DNA of 11,591 nt from Chloroflexota bacterium (GTDB lineage Bacteria; Chloroflexota; Anaerolineae; Promineifilales; Promineifilaceae): the NCBI GenBank assembly GCA_024640485.1, contig JAHEEY010000107.1:1-11591 (forward strand). The letters are read 5' to 3'. Under the pieces are notes generated by a model, which saw nothing but the letters and a program-made list of their open reading frames with translations, made no database searches and was not told where the DNA came from. Shown one piece after another: positions 1 to 5,749 of the stretch; within the stretch, counting starts at the first letter, position 1; every line of letters starts with the position of its first letter. Made by a program: the position numbers and the translations under genes.

Positions 1-1
1 T

Positions 2-442
2 GACGCGGTCCTGCAGGCGGTCCGCGGGGCAGCGGCACTGTTCATGGTCGCCGCCGTGGCCGATTTCCGGCCCGATCAGTTCTCGGACAAGAAGATTAAG
101 AAAACCAACAACGGCTGGGGCCAGGCGATCGGCCTGGAAGTGACCCTGGATATTCTGGAAGCGGTCAAAGCGCAGCGGGCTGAGTGCGACTGCCCCCGAA
201 TCGCCCTGGGGTTCGCTGCCGAAACCCACAACGCCTTTGAATACGGACGGGAAAAACTGCTGCGCAAAGGGCTGAACTTCATCGCGGTCAACGACGTCAC
301 CGCCGAAGGGGTCGGCTTCGAAGGGGACACCAACCGGGTGCTGCTGCTGAGTTCGGCCGGGGTGGTGGAAGAAATTCCCCTGATGAGCAAGTTGGCCGTT
401 GCCGAGAGGCTGGTCTACCACGTGGCCAAATCGCTTCAGTAG
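2..442 (+). CDS. coaBC: Phosphopantothenoylcysteine synthetase/decarboxylase, C-terminal part (partial)
   Basis: This is the 3' end of a gene that begins before the window; the reading frame is open from base 2 and gives 146 residues. It matches the CoaB (phosphopantothenate-cysteine ligase) domain of the bifunctional CoaBC, which joins cysteine to 4'-phosphopantothenate using CTP in coenzyme A synthesis. Visible family marks are the AAVADFRP stretch, the KIKK lysine cluster that contacts the nucleotide, the GFAAET motif, the IAVNDV stretch and a final sK-x-x-vA-x-R helix. The N-terminal flavin-dependent decarboxylase domain (CoaC) would lie upstream and cannot be seen, so whether the protein is CoaBC or a separate CoaB is inferred from the usual bacterial arrangement. 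The ATG at 44 is internal to the conserved domain and is not the true start. Confidence 0.93.
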   Translation, partial: DAVLQAVRGAAALFMVAAVADFRPDQFSDKKIKKTNNGWGQAIGLEVTLDILEAVKAQRAECDCPRIALGFAAETHNAFEYGREKLLRKGLNFIAVNDVTAEGVGFEGDTNRVLLLSSAGVVEEIPLMSKLAVAERLVYHVAKSLQ

Positions 443-465
443 CGGCGGGCTCTGGGACTCTCTGC

Positions 466-502
466 CCAACAATATAGTACCTTATAGTACCTTTGTTGTT
501 GG
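466..502 (+). repeat. Tandem 10-bp direct repeat inside a 7-bp inverted repeat
   Basis: TATAGTACCT occurs twice head to tail with no mismatch (473-482 and 483-492). The pair is framed by CCAACAA (466-472) and its exact reverse complement TTGTTGG (496-502). The block lies directly upstream of, and touches, the predicted -35 box of the downstream DegV-family gene. A protein binding two adjacent half-sites about one helical turn apart is the likely reason. A hairpin ending coaBC is an alternative, but there is no T-run after the right arm. Confidence 0.6.
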
Positions 503-528
503 ACAAACAGGGCGAACTCTTCCATAAT
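500..528 (+). promoter_or_regulatory. Predicted sigma70-type promoter for the DegV-family gene
   Basis: TGGACA (500-505, 5 of 6 matches to TTGACA) and CATAAT (523-528, 5 of 6 to TATAAT) are 17 bp apart. Transcription would begin near 535 and give a leader of about 40 nt containing the ribosome-binding site. This placement rules out the in-frame TTG at 533 as a practical start. Seen in sequence only; no other promoter of similar quality is present in this gap. Confidence 0.5.
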
Positions 529-574
529 TATTTTGTCGCCCCTACGAGCTGTTGATTTCAAAGAGGAACTGACC

Positions 575-1435
575 ATGAAAATCGTCACCGACTGCGCCGC
601 AGATTTGACCGCCGAAGACAGAAGCCTTTACGGCCCGATGGAGGCACCGCTGTATATCGGATTCCCTGAAGGCGAGATCAACGCCGTGGATATCTCCGCT
701 GATGAATTCTACCAACGTCTGAAAGCGATGGCGCCCCACGCTCCATCGACATCGCCGGCAACCGTCGAAGATATGGTGGCGCTGTATCGGCCCAGTGTAG
801 AAGCGGGCGAATCGATCATCTCAGTACATCTCTCTTCCGCGTTGAGCAAGACCTACGCCGCCGCTGTGGAGGCCAAAGCGCAGTTTCCCGATGCCGACAT
901 CACTGTAATTGACACCAAATCGGTATCTGGAGGGCTGCGCTTCCAGGTGCTGGCCGCCGCCATGGCATCCCAGGCGGGGTGGTCCAGCGAGGCGATCCTG
1001 GATCGGGTTAGTCGGGTGCGTCAAAAGGCGGAAGTGGCCTTCACCGTGGAGACGCTGGAGTATTTGGCCAGGGGCGGGCGCATCGGCAGACTGCAGGCGA
1101 TGGCAGGCTCGATCCTCAACATCAAGCCAGTCATCCGCATGGATACTGCCGACGGCCAGCTCAGTGATATCGGCAAAGCTCGTTCTCTGTGGGGCGCCAT
1201 GACCAAGATGGTCGATTTCTTCTCAGAAGAGTACGGGACCCATATGCCCATGTGGGCCTATGTGCTTCACGGGGATGCGGAAGAAAAGGCGGAGGCCATG
1301 GCCGAAATCTTGTCATCCCGCATGAACATCACCAAACTGGACAAAGGGCGGATTTCGCCTGTTCTGGGCGTTCATGCCGGGCCGGGGATTGTCGGCGTCA
1401 CCATGGTGCCGATGGCTTTGATGGAAGGGTACTAG
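575..1435 (+). CDS. DegV family protein (fatty-acid-binding)
   Basis: The 286-residue product has the full DegV fold signature. DegV proteins bind a fatty acyl chain; the FakB members present it to the kinase FakA for phosphorylation in fatty-acid uptake, while many others have no known role. Motifs seen are the N-terminal IVTDCAADLT strand, the TSPAT segment (residues 59-63) that lines the carboxylate site, VHLSSALSKTY (84-94), the hallmark LEYLARGGRIG (161-171) followed by LNIKPVI, and GVHAGPG near the end (265-271). The ATG at 575 is chosen because AGAGGA lies 8 bp upstream and because the domain starts there; a TTG at 533 would add 14 residues without homology. No FakA-type kinase is in the window, so FakB function is not established. 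The gene has its own promoter and is not obviously cotranscribed with coaBC. Confidence 0.92.
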   Translation: MKIVTDCAADLTAEDRSLYGPMEAPLYIGFPEGEINAVDISADEFYQRLKAMAPHAPSTSPATVEDMVALYRPSVEAGESIISVHLSSALSKTYAAAVEAKAQFPDADITVIDTKSVSGGLRFQVLAAAMASQAGWSSEAILDRVSRVRQKAEVAFTVETLEYLARGGRIGRLQAMAGSILNIKPVIRMDTADGQLSDIGKARSLWGAMTKMVDFFSEEYGTHMPMWAYVLHGDAEEKAEAMAEILSSRMNITKLDKGRISPVLGVHAGPGIVGVTMVPMALMEGY

Positions 1436-1502
1436 CGGCACGCTCCCTGCCCCAAAAAACTGAACAGCTGAAACAACGTGAACAGCCTTTCCTGGCTCTG
1501 GG

Positions 1503-1991
1503 CTAGACGCCGACGACCTGGCTGCGTCTCTCCATCAGGGCCACGTTTCGCCACCTGCCGTCCATCTTTCCCACTCTCTCCCGCTGTCCAATGATCCGGA
1601 AACCAAACTTCTGATGCAGGGCGATGCTGGCCCGGTTCTCCGGGAAAATACCCGCCTGCAGTGTCCAGATGCCGGCAGCTTCCGAGGCGGGAATCAGCGC
1701 CGCCATGAGTTCCGCGCCGACCCCTTTTCCGCGGGCGCCTTGGGCGACATAGATGCTCACCTCGGCAACCCCTTGATAGACACAGCGCGAGGAGACGGGG
1801 GTCAGGGCGGCCCATCCCTGGACGGCATCCCCATCAACCGACAGCAGCCGGCAGGACCCCATATGAGCCTGATCCCAAACGGCCCATTCGGGGACATCTG
1901 TTTCAAAGGTGGCGTTTCCAGTGGCGATCCCCTGGCGGTAGATGGCGCTGACTTCGGACCAGTCCGACGGCGCTAGCGAACGTATGGTCAT
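1503..1991 (-). CDS. GNAT N-acetyltransferase, phosphinothricin/methionine-sulfoximine acetyltransferase type
   Basis: The 162-residue protein is a single GNAT domain. It transfers acetyl from acetyl-CoA to an amino group; members of this subgroup (PAT/MddA) act on methionine sulfoximine, phosphinothricin or related amino-acid analogues. Seen are the N-terminal IRSLAPSDWSEVSAIYRQGI with the subgroup's typical ATFET at 27-31, the strand AEVSIYV, the acetyl-CoA pyrophosphate loop QGARGKGVG (84-92), and the FPENRASIALHQKFGFR motif (116-132) leading to the C-terminal strand. The start is the second of two adjacent ATG codons, which has GGAGG 5 bp upstream; the TTG four codons earlier overlaps that Shine-Dalgarno sequence and is not a start. 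The gene converges on the DegV gene and diverges from the NTPase gene. The substrate is inferred from the subgroup only. Confidence 0.88.
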   Translation of the reverse strand: MTIRSLAPSDWSEVSAIYRQGIATGNATFETDVPEWAVWDQAHMGSCRLLSVDGDAVQGWAALTPVSSRCVYQGVAEVSIYVAQGARGKGVGAELMAALIPASEAAGIWTLQAGIFPENRASIALHQKFGFRIIGQRERVGKMDGRWRNVALMERRSQVVGV

Positions 1992-2047
1992 CATCTCCTC
2001 CAATTATCACAATCAACCCTGCTCCCGGAATGACCCGGGCAGCGGCG

Positions 2048-2059
2048 CGATGCGCATCG
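2048..2059. repeat. 12-bp perfect palindrome in the divergent intergenic region
   Basis: CGATGCGCATCG reads the same on both strands and lies between the GNAT start (1991, minus) and the NTPase start (2143, plus). GGGCA (2037-2041) and TGCCC (2060-2064) also form a short outer inverted pair around it. A dimeric regulator controlling one or both genes is a reasonable guess, but in GC-rich sequence a 12-bp palindrome can also arise by chance. Confidence 0.35.
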
Positions 2060-2102
2060 TGCCCAGAGGTTAGCTGTTACTGGATGAATTGCCAAGAATT
2101 AG

Positions 2103-2108
2103 TATACT
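2103..2108 (+). promoter_or_regulatory. Possible -10 box for the NTPase gene
   Basis: TATACT matches the -10 consensus at 5 of 6 positions. No good -35 is found at 16-18 bp; the nearest, TTACTG (2078-2083), is 19 bp away. If used, the transcript would start near 2115, after the TTG at 2089, which supports the ATG at 2143 as the start codon. Confidence 0.3.
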
Positions 2109-2142
2109 TGGGCATCTCAACCAGTCACTATTGGAACACCGC

Positions 2143-3558
2143 ATGGAACACAGGCAGCTGCTTCTAGATCTGCAGACCTCATTTGATGACCTCGAACTAC
2201 GGCAGCTTTGCGCTTCCCTGCAGGTCCCCTACGAGGAGCTGCCCGGCTATGGCCGCGGGGAGAAAGTCCAAAGCTTGATCGCCGGATTGGAAGAGCAGGG
2301 CCGGCTGGACCAGCTGGGTGAAGCGGTGGTGGCTGTCAGGCCCCATTTGGCCCGATACTACCAGCGTGACGACTTGAATTGGCTCGACGAGATCGCTTCC
2401 ACCATGGCGGTCTCCATCGGGGAACTGCCCACGTTGAAATGGGCCAGCAGCGCAGCGGCCCAGGACAGCAGCTCAGCGGACGAGGTCGATGCCAGGGAGC
2501 AGCTGCTGGGGCAGATGCCCACGATGCGCTGGAAGGACGACGGTGAGGGCAGCGGTGAAGGGCAAGCCCCCACTGGCCCTAACCCGTTCTTGACGGAGAC
2601 CATCGTCAAAGAGCCAGAGATGTTTTTCGGCCGGGCAGAGGAGTTAGGCAGCCTGCTGGCGGGGGTCAAACGGCGCCAGAGCTGGGTGATCACCGGCCTG
2701 AAAGGGATTGGCAAGTCCACTTTGCTGTATCAATTTGCCCGCCACATATCGTCGCCGGCTGATGAGAAGCTGCTTTCTGCCTACATTGATCTCTCCGATC
2801 CCGCCCTGGACAGCCCGGCAGCGGTACACAATGCCGCTCTGAAACAGTGGTACGGGGCACTGATTGACGCCCCGGCGCCAGAAGCGGCGGACGCCGCCGA
2901 CTTCGCCCGGCAGATCCGCACCCTCCATACGGCCGAATTTAAGGTAATCCTCTGCCTGGAGGCACCCCAGAAACTGCTCAATCCTGGGAAGTTCGGGAAG
3001 GCATTTCTGGGGCAGCTGGGGGGGATGATCCAGGAAGGCAAGCTGATCCTGGCAGCCGCCGCGGACCCAGCGGCAGCGGACAGTTTCAACCGCGATCCGG
3101 CCGGCGCAGAATTCATTTCCCTTCTGAAGCCGCTGCCGCTGGGCCTGTTGGATGCAGCTGCCGCTGAGTCGCTGTTGGTCGCCCCAACCGCCAGCCGTGG
3201 GGTGCTGCTTTCGGCGCAAGCGGCTGCCGACGGGCTGCGCTACTGCGGGCGGCACCCCCAATTTCTGCAGTTGATGGGCTGCGTGCTGTTCGATAACATC
3301 ACCCAGGGCACCTACAACAGGGCCAGATGCCAGCGTTCGTTTCAGCTGATGGCGGCTGTCTACTGGGAGGAGCTGTGGCAGCAGTTGAGCCCGCCGCAGC
3401 GCCAGAGTTTGCTCTCGCCGATCAGCCGGAATGCGCCGCTGGTGTTGGCCCGCCATTATCCGGCGCTGGCCGAACTGGGGCTGCTGGTGGCTGAGGGACA
3501 GAATTTTAAACGGTTCAGCCGCGGATTCGATCTGTGGATTGGCGAAAGGAGCGGCTGA
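2143..3558 (+). CDS. Effector-associated-domain (death-like) STAND/AAA16-type P-loop NTPase
   Basis: From the ATG at 2143 the protein has 471 residues (489 from an in-frame TTG at 2089; numbers below use 489). Residues about 20-88 resemble the small helical effector-associated domains (EAD) of bacterial conflict systems: the 'SFDDLELRQLCASLQV' helix, 'LPGYGRGEKVQSLI' and 'RLDQL...VRP'. A low-complexity linker (100-162) follows, holding two copies of a P-T-[LM]-[KR]-W motif. The NTPase domain opens with NPF (165-167) and FFGR (179-182), then Walker A GLKGIGKST (203-211). The expected Walker B is ILCLEAP (287-293), so the usual Asp-Glu is Glu-Ala. G-x-H-P (387-390) and a C-terminal winged-helix ending in FSRGFDLW (476-483) complete it. 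No effector, transmembrane or repeat sensor domain is attached. In this class EADs recruit partners carrying a like domain, so the partner is probably encoded elsewhere. The ribosome-binding site is weak for either start. EAD assignment is by eye and moderate in confidence; the P-loop assignment is strong. Confidence 0.75.
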   Translation: MEHRQLLLDLQTSFDDLELRQLCASLQVPYEELPGYGRGEKVQSLIAGLEEQGRLDQLGEAVVAVRPHLARYYQRDDLNWLDEIASTMAVSIGELPTLKWASSAAAQDSSSADEVDAREQLLGQMPTMRWKDDGEGSGEGQAPTGPNPFLTETIVKEPEMFFGRAEELGSLLAGVKRRQSWVITGLKGIGKSTLLYQFARHISSPADEKLLSAYIDLSDPALDSPAAVHNAALKQWYGALIDAPAPEAADAADFARQIRTLHTAEFKVILCLEAPQKLLNPGKFGKAFLGQLGGMIQEGKLILAAAADPAAADSFNRDPAGAEFISLLKPLPLGLLDAAAAESLLVAPTASRGVLLSAQAAADGLRYCGRHPQFLQLMGCVLFDNITQGTYNRARCQRSFQLMAAVYWEELWQQLSPPQRQSLLSPISRNAPLVLARHYPALAELGLLVAEGQNFKRFSRGFDLWIGERSG

Positions 3559-3563
3559 GCCCA

Positions 3564-3600
3564 CCTGCCAGGGCAGGCGCATACAGGTATCAGTGTGCGC
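3564..3600 (+). terminator. Two adjacent stem-loops after the NTPase gene
   Basis: CCTGCC and GGCAGG (3564-3569, 3572-3577) form a 6-bp inverted repeat with a 2-nt centre. Next to it GCGCATAC and GTGTGCGC (3577-3584, 3593-3600) form an 8-bp stem with one G-U pair and an 8-nt loop. They overlap by one base, so only one can form at a time. Without a T-run this is at best a weak or factor-dependent terminator. Confidence 0.35.
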
Positions 3601-3631
3601 GTCTGATTCGGATTAGATTGGAGGAGAATTG

Positions 3632-4006
3632 ATGGACCGGCTATTCGTCATCATCGGCTCAGCGCTGATGTTCCTGGGTGTAGGCGCTGGCGCCTTCGGA
3701 GCCCACGGGCTCAGCAGCTATTTCGAGCGGTTTCCGAACTTGAGCGGTACCTACCAGACCGCGGTGCAGTACCAGATGATCCATGCCCTGGGTATCTTTA
3801 TCGCTGCCTGGATCTCCCAGCGGTGGCCGGGATCGCTGCCTGGCTGGGCCGGGACTCTATTCCTGGGGGGGATCATCATCTTTTCCGGTTCGCTTTACCT
3901 GTTGGTATTCACGCGAATCAAATGGCTGGGGGCGATCACGCCGATTGGCGGCGTCGCTTTCTTGGCCGGCTGGATATGTTTGCTGGTGGCGGCCTGGCGC
4001 AGTTAG
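3632..4006 (+). CDS. DUF423 family integral membrane protein (YgdD-like)
   Basis: The 124-residue product is a small inner-membrane protein of the DUF423 family, whose biochemical role is unknown. Family marks are GAFGAHGL (20-27), YQTAVQYQMIHALGIF (41-56), FSGSLYLL (84-91) and ITPIGG (102-107). Four hydrophobic segments are seen at about 4-24, 47-63, 73-93 and 99-121. The length is usual for the family. The ATG at 3632 has a strong GGAGGAG 5 bp upstream; the TTG immediately before it falls in the spacer and is not needed. The gene stands 73 bp after the NTPase gene with stem-loops between, so coupling to that gene is doubtful. Confidence 0.93.
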   Translation: MDRLFVIIGSALMFLGVGAGAFGAHGLSSYFERFPNLSGTYQTAVQYQMIHALGIFIAAWISQRWPGSLPGWAGTLFLGGIIIFSGSLYLLVFTRIKWLGAITPIGGVAFLAGWICLLVAAWRS

Positions 4007-4012
4007 CATCCC

Positions 4013-4052
4013 TGTCAAGCGGGGCGGAGCCGCCGCTGAAACCCGCTTGACA
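4013..4052. repeat. 11-bp perfect inverted repeat overlapping the mvaB -35 box
   Basis: TGTCAAGCGGG (4013-4023) and its exact reverse complement CCCGCTTGACA (4042-4052) are separated by 18 bp. The right arm ends in TTGACA, the predicted -35 hexamer of mvaB, so the left arm presents the same hexamer in the opposite direction. It lies just after the DUF423 stop. It may be an operator, or an RNA hairpin ending the DUF423 transcript; no T-run follows, which favours an operator or a mixed role. Confidence 0.55.
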
Positions 4053-4075
4053 TTCCTATAGGCAGCGTTAATACT
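4047..4075 (+). promoter_or_regulatory. Predicted mvaB promoter giving a leaderless transcript
   Basis: A perfect TTGACA (4047-4052) is followed after 17 bp by AATACT (4070-4075, 4 of 6 matches to TATAAT). The expected start of transcription is about 4081-4083, on or within 2 nt of the A of the mvaB ATG. No purine-rich ribosome-binding site precedes that ATG, which agrees with leaderless translation. Confidence 0.5.
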
Positions 4076-4082
4076 ACTACCT

Positions 4083-5009
4083 ATGAGCGAAGCGCTTAAG
4101 ATATATGAGGTCGGTCCCAGAGATGGTCTGCAAAACGAAGCATCCCTGATCAGCACGCCCGACAAGATGCTGCTGCTCGATGGCCTCATCGCTGCCGGTC
4201 TGCGTCACATCGAGCTGACCAGCTTCGTTCACCCCAAAGCAGTCCCCCAAATGGCTGATGCCGATCAGCTGATGCGGGCAGCCATAGACAAACAAGTCCC
4301 TGCCCGATTTGTGGGCCTGGTGTTCAATGAGCGGGGATACGACCGTGCGATCGCTGCCGGCTGCCGCTCCATGGCATTCGGCGTCAGCGTCAGTGAGACA
4401 TTCAGCCAGAAAAACACCCATCGAACCACCGAAGAAGGGATCCGCACCACCCGGGCGCTGCTGGAGCGCGCCAAGAGAGATGGCGTCTGGACCCGTGTCT
4501 ACATTATGGCGGCGTGGGTCTGCCCTTTTGAAGGGCCAATGTCACCCTTGCAGGCTATCGCCACCGCTGAAAAAGTGTGGGAAATGGGTACAGACGAGCT
4601 GGCTATTGCGGATACGATCGGTCATGCTCACCCCATCGAAGTCGGCCGTTTGATGGAAGAGTTGGGCCGCCGTCTGGGGATGGACAGATTGGCGGTTCAT
4701 CTGCACGACACCCAGGCAATCGGCCTGGCCAATGCCACCACCGCCTTGCAGGCCGGGGTGCGCATTTTTGATACCAGCGTCGGCGGCCTGGGCGGCTGTC
4801 CCTTCGCCCCCGGCGCTGCCGGCAATCTGGCAACTGAGGACCTGGTCTACCTGGCTTTCAAAATGGGTTTCGGAACAGGGGTCGATTTTGAAGCGTTGTG
4901 GCAGATTGTCTATCAGTTGGAAAGCATGGTTGGCCGGCGGGCCGGCGGCCGTATCCGCGCCTGGTGGGACAGCGTCTGCGGCGCGGAGCCGGCAGTTGCT
5001 TTCGGATAG
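4083..5009 (+). CDS. mvaB: Hydroxymethylglutaryl-CoA lyase
   Basis: The 308-residue enzyme splits HMG-CoA into acetyl-CoA and acetoacetate, the last step of leucine breakdown. It is a TIM-barrel member of the HMGL-like family. Visible are the N-terminal RDGLQNE (13-19) with the catalytic Arg13 and metal-binding Asp14, SFVHPKAVPQMADA (47-60), the CPFEG strand (147-151), the metal-binding HxH of VHLHDT (205-210), and the lyase signature SVGGLGGCPFAPGAAGN (232-248) with the catalytic-loop Cys239. The length is normal (about 300). The GGLGGCP loop separates it from isopropylmalate and citramalate synthases. The ATG at 4083 lacks a Shine-Dalgarno sequence; the promoter geometry suggests leaderless expression. 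No other leucine-degradation gene (isovaleryl-CoA dehydrogenase, methylcrotonyl-CoA carboxylase) lies in the window. Confidence 0.95.
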   Translation: MSEALKIYEVGPRDGLQNEASLISTPDKMLLLDGLIAAGLRHIELTSFVHPKAVPQMADADQLMRAAIDKQVPARFVGLVFNERGYDRAIAAGCRSMAFGVSVSETFSQKNTHRTTEEGIRTTRALLERAKRDGVWTRVYIMAAWVCPFEGPMSPLQAIATAEKVWEMGTDELAIADTIGHAHPIEVGRLMEELGRRLGMDRLAVHLHDTQAIGLANATTALQAGVRIFDTSVGGLGGCPFAPGAAGNLATEDLVYLAFKMGFGTGVDFEALWQIVYQLESMVGRRAGGRIRAWWDSVCGAEPAVAFG

Positions 5010-5086
5010 GCTGGCGATGGTCGATTGGGCACCGCAGTTTGGCCCCTCCTTGGAAGCCGAACCCTCCGTAGGACGGTGATTATCAG

Positions 5087-5668
5087 ATGCAACTGAGCGC
5101 GGATCTGCTGGTATACACCTATTCCCAGGGCATATTTCCCATGGTCCATGATGACGGCGAAATATACTGGTATGATCCCGACCCCCGGGCGATCATCCCC
5201 CTGGACAGCTTTCATATACCCAGATCATTGCGGCGGACAATCAGGCAGGGTAAATATCAGGTCAAGTTTGACACCGCTTTCCGGCAGGTGATGGAACAAT
5301 GCGCCGCCCCCGGCCCTGGTCGGGAAGAGACCTGGATCGATGACCGGCTGGTCGACGCCTACGAAAACCTTCACAACCTGGGCATCGCCCACTGTGTTGA
5401 ATCCTGGCGTGACGGCAAGCTGGTTGGGGGATTGTACGGCGTGGCCATTGGCGGCCTGTTTGCCGGCGAAAGTATGTTCGCGCTGGCCCGGGATGCCAGC
5501 AAAGTGGCCCTGGTGCATCTGGTGAGGCGCCTCAACCAGCAGGGATTCGTCCTGCTGGATACCCAGTTTATGACCGATCATCTGCGCCGGTTTGGCACCG
5601 TGGAAATTTCCAGCCAGGAGTACAAATCTCGGCTGGCGCTGGCGCTTACCGTGGGCGTTTCATTTTGA
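5087..5668 (+). CDS. aat: Leucyl/phenylalanyl-tRNA-protein transferase
   Basis: The 193-residue cytosolic enzyme moves Leu or Phe from aminoacyl-tRNA to proteins with an N-terminal Arg or Lys, making an N-degron read by ClpS/ClpAP. Family motifs in order are QGIFPM (14-19), WYDPDPRAIIPL (28-39), ETWI (81-84), AHCVE (101-105; AHSVE is more common), the long LVGGLYGVAIGGLFAGESMF (112-131) with Glu128, and DTQF (158-161) with Asp158 and Gln160, the pair implicated in catalysis, followed by HLRRFG. It is shorter than the E. coli protein mainly at the N-terminus, as in many non-proteobacterial homologues. The ATG at 5087 has an AGGACGGTG stretch 8 bp upstream. It follows mvaB by 77 bp and may share its transcript. 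No clpS or clpA is in the window. Confidence 0.95.
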   Translation: MQLSADLLVYTYSQGIFPMVHDDGEIYWYDPDPRAIIPLDSFHIPRSLRRTIRQGKYQVKFDTAFRQVMEQCAAPGPGREETWIDDRLVDAYENLHNLGIAHCVESWRDGKLVGGLYGVAIGGLFAGESMFALARDASKVALVHLVRRLNQQGFVLLDTQFMTDHLRRFGTVEISSQEYKSRLALALTVGVSF

Positions 5669-5673
5669 ATTCA

Positions 5674-5702
5674 GGCAGCCGCCGCCGCCAAGATCGGCTG
5701 CC
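5674..5702 (+). terminator. Stem-loop between aat and the PRPP synthase gene
   Basis: GGCAGCCG (5674-5681) pairs perfectly with CGGCTGCC (5695-5702) around a 13-nt loop, 6 bp after the aat stop. There is no T-run, so it may be a weak terminator, a processing site or a 3'-end stabiliser within an operon. Confidence 0.4.
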
Positions 5703-5749
5703 GGTGCAACTAGTAATGGGAAGAAGCCAGAAATGGGAGAACAGACGGT

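Noticed and set aside
1436..1502. A terminator between the convergent DegV and GNAT genes
   Set aside because: A minus-strand T-run exists but no stable stem precedes it; the repeated GAACAG is a direct, not inverted, repeat.
2644..3582. A 312-codon open frame on the minus strand opposite the NTPase gene
   Set aside because: It is a GC-driven shadow: low-complexity Gln/Arg-rich translation with no recognisable domain, fully antisense to a gene with clear P-loop motifs.
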